Below, piece by piece: positions 35,214 through 45,300 of a DNA stretch of 64,000 bases. The notes under the pieces were generated by a model. It did not search any database and was not told the DNA's origin. It saw only the letters and a list, made by a program, of their open reading frames with translations. The translations under genes were made by a program, and so were the position numbers. Within the stretch, counting starts at the first letter, position 1; every line of letters begins with the position of its first letter. Source of the DNA: Nocardia takedensis NBRC 100417 (GTDB lineage: Bacteria > Actinomycetota > Actinomycetes > Mycobacteriales > Mycobacteriaceae); the NCBI RefSeq assembly GCF_000308695.1, contig NZ_BAGG01000031.1:1-64000 (forward strand), read 5' to 3'.

Positions 35214-36617
35214 GAGGCTTTCCAGCGGAGTCGACGCCTCGAGCCACTCACGCAGCTCGAGGATTTCCCGACTGCGTGAATAGGCGGGTTTGACGTTGTC
35301 GATGATCTGGAGAACTCTCCTGGGGATCTGACCGACCCGAAACTCCGCGGGCAAGGTGTCCCACATCGAGGTGATCGTCGTACTGCCCGCGTCCAGTTCA
35401 CCCGCGCCCATTCGCAGATCGGCTTCATCGAGTCGCAGCAACGCGCGGCCGACCTCGTCCTGCCGCGCGAAGGGCAATTCCATGGCCCGGTCCCGAAGGA
35501 TGTCGGCCGTCGCGCGTTCGCCGATGACGGTCAGCGCGTTCGACTGGTGCCAGCGCAGGAAGTACTCGGTCACATGCAATCCGTCGGCCGTCGTTTCCGA
35601 GTCCGGCAATTCGGCGAACATCCGGTCGGCTTTGCGTACCGCGTCGAGAGTCGCGCGACGACTGCCTGTTCGCGCACGCGCCCCCGCTTCGGCGAGGTAG
35701 CCGAATACGGCGGCGGCGTTCGGTGCGCTGCCGCCCGCCGTCTGGGCTACCTGCGCTGCGGAGATCCCCGCGGCGAACGACTGTCCGTAGCAGGTACAGG
35801 CATCGCAGATGTGTCCGGCGACCCATGCCTCGACGGTCGGGTCCTCGGCCCGCCGCGCCGCTCGCCGGGCGACGCCGAACCACTCGAACGTGTGCTCCAT
35901 TCCCGCGACGTCGTTCAGTCGGATCGCGATGAATCCCGCGTTCTTCGCGTATACCCGGTGTAGCCGTCGTTGCAGGTCGGCGGAGGTGACGGTGAGCAGA
36001 CTGGCTTCCACGCGACCGAGGTCGACCATTCGGGCGGAGACGAATTCCGCCGGCGCGGCGGTGTAGAGCGAGTACCCGCTTTCTTCGACGAGTTCTTCCA
36101 GAAGAGTGACATACGCGAGCATGGACCGACTGCCCGCGGGGACTGTGTCCTCGGACAATCCCGCGAGTCCGATCGGTGGCGGCGCGGACATCAACACCGA
36201 ACTCGCCGCGGCCGAGCTGAGGAAATGTCGGCGGTTCACGGCTTCCTCGATTCTGGTTTCGAGGACCGGTTCGGGCTCGGAGTAATCGTGTCCGAATCCG
36301 AGCCGATCCGGCCGGGAGCGATACAGGTAGCACAGCGCGTCCAGATAGCGGGAGGTCGGCACATCACGGCCGGTTTCCCACTGCGACATGCGTTGATGCG
36401 CCAGACCTTCCCGCGGTGTGCCGCGAGTGCGCAGGATCTCCTTCAGCAGTTCGGTCGCCTCGACCAGCGTGAACCCATGGGCAATGCGATATGCCCGAAG
36501 GAGTGAGACGTGACAATGTCGATGAATGGCCGACGCGGCGTCGTGTTTCGATCCACCCGACGCCGCGACGCTATTGGCCAGGCGGCGCCCACAGGTGCTG
36601 CTGTGTTGACTCGTCAC
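35187..36617 (-). CDS. XRE-type HTH regulator with long helical C-terminus
   Basis: The 476-residue protein has an HTH near residues 40-90 (SLLRAYRIAHGFTLVEATEL, then AHQRMSQWETGRDVPTSRY) and a long helical, TPR-like effector domain. A Tat-like segment NRRHFLSSAAASSVLM near residue 128 is typical of this actinobacterial regulator class and is not a real export signal here. The start is GTG 36617, with GGAAGGG a few bases upstream. Such regulators are common near secondary-metabolite and accessory genes. It is convergent with the dehydrogenase, so it may be the local regulator. Confidence 0.75.
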   Translation of the reverse strand: MTSQHSSTCGRRLANSVAASGGSKHDAASAIHRHCHVSLLRAYRIAHGFTLVEATELLKEILRTRGTPREGLAHQRMSQWETGRDVPTSRYLDALCYLYRSRPDRLGFGHDYSEPEPVLETRIEEAVNRRHFLSSAAASSVLMSAPPPIGLAGLSEDTVPAGSRSMLAYVTLLEELVEESGYSLYTAAPAEFVSARMVDLGRVEASLLTVTSADLQRRLHRVYAKNAGFIAIRLNDVAGMEHTFEWFGVARRAARRAEDPTVEAWVAGHICDACTCYGQSFAAGISAAQVAQTAGGSAPNAAAVFGYLAEAGARARTGSRRATLDAVRKADRMFAELPDSETTADGLHVTEYFLRWHQSNALTVIGERATADILRDRAMELPFARQDEVGRALLRLDEADLRMGAGELDAGSTTITSMWDTLPAEFRVGQIPRRVLQIIDNVKPAYSRSREILELREWLEASTPLESLGAGRGSES

Positions 36618-36942
36618 TGCCCTTCCGGCCTCCCCGGCGCGGCATATTTTCCCAGGTTACCCGGATTCTATCGGGTCGCTGACCGCTGACCGCGCATTCG
36701 GGTCCCGGCTCCGAAATCAAGGGGGCTATCCCATCGGGGAGAGGCATTTCGCCACCGTATCCATGCCGCCGCCGGGTGTCGACCCGCCGCCCGACTCTGC
36801 ACGCGACGCGTGCAGAGCGCTCACGCGCAGCGGACACCGAGGCGAAGAAACTCGTGCACGGCTTCCTGTTCCGCGAGTGTGGGCATTACGCGATACAGCA
36901 CGTTCCGGCGCCCGGCCGGACTTTCCCGAAGCGGAGGTGAGC

Positions 36943-37266
36943 ATGAGCATTCATGCCACTGACTGGACCATCACCAGCGAGACGACACCCGAATGGGCCT
37001 ATCGGGTCACCGAGGGAGACGGAGACGTCTGGCGGCTCACCTGGCTGCCCGACAGATCCCTCACTCGCGAACAGGCCATGGCGGGAATGGAATTCGACGA
37101 GATCGTCAGTGTCCTCGGGTCCGTCGACGATCGGTTCGCCCAAGCGACCGCCCGGCGCTGCGCCGACCGGCTCGGAATCCTCTGGGAGCACGCGCTGATC
37201 CTGTTGTGGAAGCGGATGCAGGGCCGACTCGTCCGCGCCGCCGAGCGCGTGGCGCACCAGCGGTAG
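36943..37266 (+). CDS. Hypothetical protein (107 aa)
   Basis: This small soluble protein has a beta-rich first half (TDWTITSETTPEWAYRVTEGD, WRLTWLPD) and a helical second half (MEFDEIVSVLGSVDDRFAQA). I recognise no family. GGAGGTG lies 4-6 bases before ATG 36943, which fixes the start against a long Pro/Arg-rich upstream frame. It stands alone and is probably expressed; its function is unknown. Confidence 0.65.
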   Translation: MSIHATDWTITSETTPEWAYRVTEGDGDVWRLTWLPDRSLTREQAMAGMEFDEIVSVLGSVDDRFAQATARRCADRLGILWEHALILLWKRMQGRLVRAAERVAHQR

Positions 37267-37310
37267 GAAATACGCGCGGTGCCCGTCGAGGGGTCGGGCA
37301 CTCGCCGGGG

Positions 37311-37343
37311 CTCACGTGCCCCCATCTCGGCTCGGCACGTGAG
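37311..37343. terminator. Bidirectional hairpin terminator
   Basis: CTCACGTGCC (37311-37320) and GGCACGTGAG (37334-37343) flank a 13-base loop between the 36943 gene and the convergent membrane-protein gene. Confidence 0.7.
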
Positions 37344-37351
37344 TTCGGCCG

Positions 37352-37600
37352 TTATCTACGGAGCACGAGAAGACGCACCACCGCCAGGCCGAGCAGCGTC
37401 GTGGTCGCGAACCCGCCGCTACCGGCGAGCACCGCCTGCCACAGCGGAGATCCCGCCACCAGCGCGACGAGTAGCGCGAGAAGGGCGACGATGGCGGCGA
37501 ATTCGGCGACGAGGGCCAGAGCCAGGAGCAGGACGGCCGACTGGTAGCGGTCGCGTCGGGACGTACTGGGGGAGTCGAGCTTCTGTGGAGCCATGACCAT
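37352..37600 (-). CDS. Small membrane protein (82 aa)
   Basis: Two hydrophobic helices (about residues 20-48 and 52-78) are separated by a short SPLW loop, and the protein ends in basic residues. There is no known domain. ATG 37600 (MVMAPQ) is chosen because GAGGAA lies 5 bases upstream. It may form a helical hairpin in the cell membrane. The nearest upstream gene on this strand, the small XRE gene, ends 72 bases away, so the two could be one transcript. Confidence 0.65.
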   Translation of the reverse strand: MVMAPQKLDSPSTSRRDRYQSAVLLLALALVAEFAAIVALLALLVALVAGSPLWQAVLAGSGGFATTTLLGLAVVRLLVLRR

Positions 37601-37671
37601 GCTTTCCTCGGTACAGAGTCAGGTGCGGATCGAGCGGCCGTGCACGCGTCGAACGGCCGGGAATGCGAGTG

Positions 37672-37893
37672 TCAGTCCTCGGTTTCGACCGTGATGGCCG
37701 CTAGTCGGACTTCCAGGGCCGCGGCGACGCGACAGGCGATGGCGTAGGTGCAGCCACGCCGGCCGGCCTCGATATTGGCCAGATGCGAGGGGCTGATGTG
37801 GATTCGACCGGCCAGGGCGCGTCGGGGGAGACCCTGCGCTTCACGGAGGGCGCGGATCGTCTCGCCGACCCGGTCTGCATCTTTCAATGCCAT
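37672..37893 (-). CDS. Small XRE/HTH_3 DNA-binding protein (73 aa)
   Basis: Nearly the whole protein is one HTH_3 domain (ETIRALREAQGLPRRALAGR, HISPSHLANIEAGRRG) followed by a short helical cap. This size is typical of phage- or element-like repressors and antitoxin-type proteins. It is divergent from the large XRE gene at 38034, with two inverted repeats between them (37916-37951) that are its likely binding sites. The ATG 37893 has no strong Shine-Dalgarno and may be read leaderless. Confidence 0.75.
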   Translation of the reverse strand: MALKDADRVGETIRALREAQGLPRRALAGRIHISPSHLANIEAGRRGCTYAIACRVAAALEVRLAAITVETED

Positions 37894-37915
37894 ATGTGCA
37901 TCGTAGCTATAACTG

Positions 37916-37951
37916 GGCAGCAGTTGCCATTTTGAATAGGAAGCAGCTTCC
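37916..37951. promoter_or_regulatory. Pair of inverted repeats, candidate XRE operators
   Basis: GGCAGC-A-GTTGCC (37916-37928, one mismatch) and GGAAGC-A-GCTTCC (37939-37951, perfect) share the same 13-base design and lie 23 bases apart, centre to centre, about two helix turns. They sit between the divergent XRE genes at 37893 and 38034. A TATAAC motif (37908-37913) overlaps the left side. Confidence 0.55.
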
Positions 37952-38033
37952 AGTCAGCGAATCGGTTCTGGTCAGCGTTCGGGGATGACCTGCGTAGCTA
38001 TTCTGGCGTAACCGGGCACCGGAGTGGCAGAGT

Positions 38034-39509
38034 ATGCCTATGGCGGCCACTGCGGACTGGAAACACCTGGCAGGTCAGGTGATCGAGCGACGTCGAGAAC
38101 TCGGGATGCCGACCCGCGGACACTTCGCCCGCGCCACCGGGCTCAGCTACCGACTCCTCGGCGATCTGGAACGCGGCACCCGGGGCGTCTCGGAAGGGAC
38201 GCTGGCCTTGGTGGAACAGGCGCTGGGGTGGGTGCCGGGCAGCGCGCGCGACGTCCTGCACGGCGGCCCGCCGTTGGTCGGCGCGGGGCCCGCTGTACTC
38301 ACCGCCGCGACCGCGGTCCGGCCGCGCGAGCGCCGCGAATCCCGTTCGGCGCTACGCGCGTTGACCGACGGTTACCGGCTGGCCACCGAGATAGCCGAAG
38401 CGGGCGCGGACGAACACGGGGCCCGCCTGTTCGAGATCCTCGGCGACATCGCACACGAGTTGACGGCGAACCCCAACGCCCACCTCGTCACGAACGGACC
38501 CGGCAGCGCCGCCGAACCGTACCGCACCTCCGTCCCGACCGTGCTGCGCATGGCACTGGGCGACTACCTGCGCCACCTGCGCCAGAAGAATGCCCTCGGA
38601 ACGGCGGAAGTGGAACGCGCGCTGAAGTGTCCGCCGAACTTCCTCCCCGAACTCGAAGCCGGTCGCGCGACCTTCGAGGAAGACCTCGTCCGCCGCCTGC
38701 TACACGTGTACGACGTCGACCAGGCCGACATCGTCGACGAGATCGTGCGACTCGCCGCCGACGCGGGCCGATCCGGATGGTGGACCCGCTACGACGACGT
38801 CCTGCCACCGTGGTTCCAGACCTACGTCAGCCTCGAACAGACCGCCGACACCATCCGCGCCTTCGAAGGCGCCTACGTCCCCGGCCTCCTGCAAACCGGC
38901 GACTACGCCCGCGCGCTGATCGGCCGATCGCAAGGCACCGCGGTGGTCGGCGCGGGCGAAGTCGAAACGCAGGTGGAGGTACGGATGCAACGCCAGACCG
39001 TGCTGTTCCGCCCCAACCCCGTCCGACTGTGGGCCATCATCGACGAGAACGCGCTGTTCTGGCTCCCCAGTCCGCACGACAGCGTCACCGGCCGCCTCGA
39101 CCACCGGCGATACCGCCACCAGATGCACTCGATCTACCGCGAGCAGATCGACCACCTCATCTTCATGGCCCGCAAACGCCACATCACCCTGCAGATCCGC
39201 CGCCGCGCCGCCACCACCCGCGAACTGTCCCACTCGTTCAGCCTGCTGCGCTTCGACTTCCAACGCTCCCGCCGCCCCGACCTCGTCTACATCGAACACC
39301 TCACCAACGCCATCTACATGGACAACCCCCGAGAAGTCGAACCCTACGCAGCCCTCTTCGACCGCCTCGGCGTAGCCGCCCTCTCACCCGCCGACTCCAT
39401 CGACTACCTCAAACAACTCAGCCGCAACCTCACCGACCACCCCGAATCCGTAGAAGCCGCCCGCCGAACCGTCCCTTCCCCCGAGCCCTCCAGCTCGCAG
39501 TCTTCCTGA
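38034..39509 (+). CDS. XRE regulator with DUF5753-type C-terminus
   Basis: The 491-residue protein has an N-terminal HTH (about residues 12-60: VIERRRELGMPTRGHFARAT, YRLLGDLERG), a second helical/HTH-like region near residues 165-235 and a C-terminal DUF5753 domain (TIRAFEGAYVPGLLQTGDYA). DUF5753 regulators in actinobacteria are often paired with a DUF397 protein; none is visible here. The start ATG 38034 fits the distance to the operators at 37916-37951. It probably controls itself and the divergent small XRE gene. Confidence 0.78.
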   Translation: MPMAATADWKHLAGQVIERRRELGMPTRGHFARATGLSYRLLGDLERGTRGVSEGTLALVEQALGWVPGSARDVLHGGPPLVGAGPAVLTAATAVRPRERRESRSALRALTDGYRLATEIAEAGADEHGARLFEILGDIAHELTANPNAHLVTNGPGSAAEPYRTSVPTVLRMALGDYLRHLRQKNALGTAEVERALKCPPNFLPELEAGRATFEEDLVRRLLHVYDVDQADIVDEIVRLAADAGRSGWWTRYDDVLPPWFQTYVSLEQTADTIRAFEGAYVPGLLQTGDYARALIGRSQGTAVVGAGEVETQVEVRMQRQTVLFRPNPVRLWAIIDENALFWLPSPHDSVTGRLDHRRYRHQMHSIYREQIDHLIFMARKRHITLQIRRRAATTRELSHSFSLLRFDFQRSRRPDLVYIEHLTNAIYMDNPREVEPYAALFDRLGVAALSPADSIDYLKQLSRNLTDHPESVEAARRTVPSPEPSSSQSS

Positions 39510-40088
39510 CACGCCGTGCTGTCGGGCCGAGCGCATACGCGGCCGAGGACGCGGTCGTGTCGAGACCGCGACCACCATCGTGTTGGACGCAGAGCTTCGA
39601 TCTATCGTCACAGCCGGAGTCGTCACTCACCGTCAGGAACGACATGCGCAAATAATTCTCGTGCTGCCCCTGCGTATTCGGTTCAGACTCTGGTGCGCGG
39701 TCGGTTGGAAACCGGTCCTATGTCAATATCCGCTGAACTGCCCGCCTGTGCAGTCACGTGTGTCGATCCACGGCCGGGAATGCTGCAACCTGCACACCGA
39801 TGACCGACTGTCACAGTCCGTTGACCTAGCCCATGGATCCCCGTCAGGTCCACGTGGACCGATCAACGGACGCCACGAACACGCGTCGGCGAGAGCGTCC
39901 GCAGAAAGACCACTACTATCGACGGTCGAGCAGTCTATTGTCATGGTGGGTCGTGCGGGCTTGGGCGATACAGATATCGTGGCAACAGATTTCATCTGCT
40001 GCGTGACACTGCGGTTTCCAGGTAGAGCGTCGAGTTCGGCATCGTGGTCTCGTGTCCGCTGGCGTACGGGTGGTCGGGAGGGAAGAGA
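39510..40088. other. 579-base region before the defence island
   Basis: No gene is supported; open frames are Arg/Ser-rich. It holds a perfect 14-base palindrome (39847-39860) and must contain the promoter of the AIPR gene. I see no integrase gene, tRNA or att-like direct repeat. Confidence 0.5.
39847..39860. promoter_or_regulatory. Perfect 14-base palindrome upstream of defence genes
   Basis: GGTCCACGTGGACC is its own reverse complement and lies 229 bases upstream of the AIPR start. It could be an operator for island expression. Confidence 0.4.
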
Positions 40089-42239
40089 GTGATCAGTTCG
40101 CAAGACGCCGATGTACCGACACAGGTTCGTCAAGTCGAGAGGGCGCTACGGATGATCTACATCGAATCCGGCCTGCTGGATATCAGCGACCTCGACGGTC
40201 GTCCCGCGTCCGATGTCGAGCCTCGTGCGATGTCACGGGCTCTCACCGCTCAGGCGGTGCGTATCGTCACCGGATTCGGCCATCAGGAGGCGGCTCTCAC
40301 GGTGATCGACGGAGTGTCGGACCAGGGAATCGACGCCATCGCGGTGGTTGATGGCACCGACCCCCACATCTATCTCGTCCAGGCCAAGTGGAGCAAGAAC
40401 GGGAAGGCGCACAGCGACCGTGGGGCGGTGCTGGAACTGCTGGCCGGACTACGCCTGATCGATGACGGAGATTTCGCGCCGTTCAACCCGCGCGGCAGGG
40501 CGCTCGCCGAGCGCGCGCACGCCGAGATGACCAGACTGCCGGTGCCGGTGACGCAGGTCGTGGTGTTGATGCGCGCTGACAGAGTGACCGATGGATTCAC
40601 CGAGGCGCTGGCCAACGGTGAAAAGGAGTTCAATCGGCATGGTGAGATTCTCGACCACCGGGTCATCCTCTCTCCCGAGGTATGGGAGTCGATCCGGAAG
40701 GACCTCACGCCTCCGCCGGTGAATCTCGACGTGGACCTTTTCCCGTGGTTCGAGCTCGGCTCGCCCTACCCGTCGTTCCAGGGTGTGATGAACGCAGGTG
40801 AGATCGCTCGATGGGTCGAGAACGGTTCCGATCTGTTCAATGCGAATATCCGCAATCCGCTCGGCCGAACACCCATCAACAACGCGCTGATCGCCACACT
40901 TACCGACGAGCCCGCCAACTTCTGGTATTTCAACAATGGCATCACCGTGCTGTGCGATTCCGCCGATCGGACCAACCAGTCGATGCGTGCACCTCATAAT
41001 CGACCTCTGTCGCTGGTCCTGCGTGGTGCGAGCGTCGTCAATGGCGCCCAGACGGTGAAATCCATTGCGGAGGCCGTTCATCGGGAAGAGGCTGCCGCCG
41101 AGGCTCAGGTGAATGTTCGCATCATCGTCACCAACGGATCTTCGCAGTTCGCCAAGCAGACGACACAGGCGACCAATCGCCAGAACCGGGTCGAAGCCAG
41201 GGATTTCATAGCCTTGGAGCCGATCCAGGCCGGGATCATGGAGGAGATGCGGGCCGAACTCGGCCTCGACTACAGCGTACGCCGCGGCGAACTCGAACCA
41301 CCGGCGGATGCCGGCTGCTCGGTGGTGGAGGCAGCATGCGCGTTGGCGTGCGCCCACCCGGACAGCCAGTATGCCGCGCGCATCGCGACAACGTTGGATG
41401 TGCTGTGGGAGCGCGGCTCACAAGGGATCTACGACGTGTTGTTCCGACCGCAGCCGAGCGTCTATCTGCTGTGGAACGCGGTTCTTGTCCTGCGCGCGGT
41501 TCAGAGCAGTCTGCACAAGCTGCGTGGCCGTTTCGAGCGCCGCGGTGTCGTGTTGATGGATCACGGCAAATACCTGCTGGCACACCTCGTGTTCCGCAAG
41601 CTCGATGCCGACGGCATGGATGAACCCGATCGCGATCTTCCGTGGTCCGAGCGCGCGGTCGCTGAGGTCCCCGATCTGGTGAAGCAACTGGTTCCGGTGG
41701 TTGCCACGACGATCGATGCTTTGTACGGGGAACGTTCCCAACTGCCAGTCGTGTGCTCGGACGTTGTCAGGTGCCGGGAGATCACCGACCAGGTTCTGCA
41801 TGGATCACCAGCCTCGGAGACGGCGGCACGACGCTACCGCAAGAGCACACAGCAACGTCAACGCCGCCGCCCGAATGCCGTGACGGTGTTGATCGACAAA
41901 GGCGTGCTCGCAGAGGGCACCCCTCTTGTCCTGTCGAACAATTTCCCTGTGGAAACAGCCGCTCTGGAAAGCTGGCTCGCCAAGGACGCGCGACGTGGCC
42001 GCGCGACGTGGGTTCCGCACCGTCAACGTCCGATCCTGTGGGCAGCCGACGGTAAGCAGTATTCGCCATCGGGCCTGATTTCGCATATGTGGGAGCTCGC
42101 CGAGTGGGCGGCACGGCCTGTCGCCAATCAAGGAACGACTCGTTGGATGACTCACGAGGAGGAGACACTCGCTGACTTGGCGAGAAGAGCCCTCGATGAC
42201 CTCGAGGACGCCGAAATGGACATCGCAGCCGGAGACTGA
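40089..42239 (+). CDS. AIPR-family phage-defence protein with nuclease-like N-terminus and RAMA-like C-terminus
   Basis: The 716-residue protein has three parts. Residues about 50-105 contain GIDAIAV followed by LVQAKW (Asp82, Gln98, Lys100), the D...QxK pattern of PD-(D/E)xK nucleases. Residues about 250-330 hold the AIPR core: NANIRNPLG, WYFNNGIT and SVVNGAQT. The C-terminus (about 597-716: DKGVLAEGTPLV, DGKQYSPSGLIS) resembles the RAMA domain of some methylases and defence proteins. AIPR proteins are linked to abortive infection and phage resistance. Start GTG 40089 has GGGAGG about 8 bases upstream. It sits directly before hsdR. Confidence 0.78.
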   Translation: MISSQDADVPTQVRQVERALRMIYIESGLLDISDLDGRPASDVEPRAMSRALTAQAVRIVTGFGHQEAALTVIDGVSDQGIDAIAVVDGTDPHIYLVQAKWSKNGKAHSDRGAVLELLAGLRLIDDGDFAPFNPRGRALAERAHAEMTRLPVPVTQVVVLMRADRVTDGFTEALANGEKEFNRHGEILDHRVILSPEVWESIRKDLTPPPVNLDVDLFPWFELGSPYPSFQGVMNAGEIARWVENGSDLFNANIRNPLGRTPINNALIATLTDEPANFWYFNNGITVLCDSADRTNQSMRAPHNRPLSLVLRGASVVNGAQTVKSIAEAVHREEAAAEAQVNVRIIVTNGSSQFAKQTTQATNRQNRVEARDFIALEPIQAGIMEEMRAELGLDYSVRRGELEPPADAGCSVVEAACALACAHPDSQYAARIATTLDVLWERGSQGIYDVLFRPQPSVYLLWNAVLVLRAVQSSLHKLRGRFERRGVVLMDHGKYLLAHLVFRKLDADGMDEPDRDLPWSERAVAEVPDLVKQLVPVVATTIDALYGERSQLPVVCSDVVRCREITDQVLHGSPASETAARRYRKSTQQRQRRRPNAVTVLIDKGVLAEGTPLVLSNNFPVETAALESWLAKDARRGRATWVPHRQRPILWAADGKQYSPSGLISHMWELAEWAARPVANQGTTRWMTHEEETLADLARRALDDLEDAEMDIAAGD

Positions 42240-42347
42240 CGAGCGCCGGGCTTGTCCGCGTGGTCAGCCGATTGGTGTCGACGCAGGTCAGGGTCCCGCA
42301 ATTCCATTAGGATATGTCCGGGAGCAACATCGCAGTAGGGGAGCCGA

Positions 42348-45300
42348 ATGTCGACCGTGGATCCGAGACTGCTGGATGCTGCCCGAGAATCGGTCAATTT
42401 CGGATCGCTGGCCCGCATCGAGCCGCTGCTCACCATCTACGGGGCGGGCGCCGAGTCCGGTGTCTACACCGATCCGAATGGGGCGCTGATCAAATGCCGT
42501 CAATTCGGCGAGGTGCTGGCCGAGCAGTTGATCCGCCGCAGTGGCACCCGCTTCAGAGGTTCTAAACAGTTTGACCGGATCACAGCGCTCGAACGCGCGG
42601 GAGTGCTCACCAAAGCCGCCGCCGCGACACTGCACGACGTCCGCAAGATCGGCAACGAGGCCACCCACAGCCACCTGTTCAACGTCCGATCCGCACTGTG
42701 GTCGGTCGAGCAATGCTGGCATCTGGGCAACCTGCTGCGACACGCTGTGTTCCCTGATGATCTGAGGCCCCGCAGCTTCATCGCCCCGCAGCCCCCCGCG
42801 CCACCGCAGGTCGTCGATGTCGGTGATCAGGCCGCGCTCGACGCGATCAACCGTCAACTCGCTGCCTCGCAGACCGAGCTGACCGAGACCTTGACCGTGC
42901 TCGACGCCGCCAAGACCGCGCAGGCGGCCGAGGCCGAAGCACGTCGAGCCGCAGAGGTGGAACTCGCGAATGCCCGGGACCGCGAGCGGGCGGTCGCCGA
43001 GCGATTGGCAGCTCTCGAGCAGCAGCTCGCAGCGTTGCAGCGGTCGGGTGCGCTTGCCTCCCACGAACCGGAGAAGGTATCGGTCGCCGCTGGCAACTCC
43101 TTCTCCAAGGCTTTTCGTCGCCGTCCCCCGCTCAACGAGGTACAGGCCCGTCGCGTCATCGACGCTCAGCTCGCGGCGGCGGGGTGGGCGGTCCAGGACT
43201 GCGCGGATGTCAACCCGCACGAGCGGATCGGCGTTGCGGTGCGCGAATTCCCCCTCGCGACCGGCTACGCCGACTACCTGCTGTATGTCGACGGCAAGAT
43301 CGTCGGCGTGATCGAGGCCAAGCGTGAGGGCACCGCACTCGTCGGAGTCGAGGAGCAGACCGCGAAGTACTCGGTGGGGCTCCAGAAGGAGGATCAACTC
43401 GCGGCTTGGCGGCGCGGCGAAGCGCTGCCTTTTCTCTACGAGTCCACCGGCGCGGAAACCCGGTTCACCAACCGACTCGATCCGAAGCCGCGGTCGCGAG
43501 AGGTTTTCACTTTCGCCAGGCCGCAGACGATCAGATCGTGGATGCAGCAAGCTGACGAGCGTCCCGACGCACCGACCTTCCGCGCTCGACTGCAACATCT
43601 CCCTGTTCTCGACGCGAATGGGCTGCGCCCGAACCAGATCCAGGCCATTGAGGGAATCGAGAAATCCCTCGCTGCCAACCATCCTCGAGGGCTCGTGCAG
43701 ATGGCCACCGGCGCGGGCAAGACCTTCACGGCGGTGACGTCGAGCTACCGATTGATCAAACACGCGGGAGCATCGAAGATCCTGTTCCTCGTTGATCGCA
43801 ACAACCTGGGCGAACAGGCCCAGTCGGAGTTCGACAACTACGTGCCGGTCGATGATGGCCGCCGCTTCGGCGACATCTACAACGTGCAACGCCTCGCGGG
43901 TCGTGCCGTCCTCGGCTCGACGAACGTCGCGATCTCCACCATCCAGCGTTTGTTCCTGATGCTCCAAGGGAAGGAATTGCCCGAGGCGGATGCCGACGAC
44001 GATCTGGACGGCGACTCGGTCGAGCCCGATGGGCCGGTGGACGCGGTCTACAACCCGGACGTACCGCCGGAGTCGTTCGACCTGATCATCGTCGATGAAT
44101 GCCATCGTTCCATCTACGGGCGCTGGCGGGCGGTGCTCGACTACTTCGACGCCCCGATCATCGGACTGACCGCCACCCCGACGAAGCAGACTCTCGGCTT
44201 CTTCGACCGGAACCTGGTCAGCGAGTACACGTACGAGGAGTCGGTGATCGACGGGGTCAACGTTCCGTTCGACGTCTACAAGATCCGGACGCGAATCACC
44301 GAGGAGGGGGCCACCATCGAGGCGAGAACGGTGGTCCCTGTGCGCGACCGCCGTACTCGGGCTCAACGCTATCTCGAGCTGGACGAGGACTTCTCGTACA
44401 CCGGCGAGGCGATCGGCAAGGATGTGATCACCGAGGACCAGATCCGACTGGTGCTCACGACGTTTCGGGACCGCCTCTACACCGAGATCTTCCCCGGCCG
44501 TTCGGCGGTGCCGAAGACCCTCATCTTCGCGAAGACCGATGCGCACGCGGACATGGTCGTCGAGCAGGTGCGCGAGGTTTTCGACGAGAGTGCCGACTTC
44601 GCCGCGAAGATCACTTACAAGTCGAAGGGTGAGGGCAATGATCCCAGGCGACTGTTGCAAGACTTCCGCAACAGCCCGTCGTTGCGGGTCGCGGTCACAG
44701 TGGACATGATCGCCACAGGCACTGACGTGCGCGCGATCGAGTGCGTGTTCTTTCTGCGGTCGGTCCGTTCCGCGGTGTACTTCGAGCAGATGAAGGGCCG
44801 CGGCTCCCGGATCATCGGGGCGGATGACTACGCGGCGCTGACTCCGGATGTCCCCAAGGGCGTCAAGAAGGACCGGTTCGTCATCATCGACGCGGTCGGT
44901 GTCACCGACTCGCCACTGGTGGATGTGACGCCGATGGAGCGCGCCCCCTCGGTGTCACTGGAGAAACTGCTACAGAAGGCGGGCACCCTGACGATCACGC
45001 CCGACGAGGCGTCCAGCTTGGCGGTGCGGCTGGCGAAGCTGGCCTCGCAACTCGACCCCGCGGAGTCCGCCGAACTGGCCGAAGCCGCAGGCGGAGTCGA
45101 GTTGCGTGAGATCGCGAAGCGGATCGCGGACGCCAGTGACAGCGACGCCGTGCTCTCCGCCGAGCGGCGTGGCGGGAACGCGGAAGTGGCCGAGCAGATT
45201 CACGACGGCATCGCCCCGCTCGCAGGCAACCCGGAGCTGCGCCGGGCGATCCTCGACATCCGCCGCAAGAAGGACCTGATCTTCGATCAGGTCAACGCGG

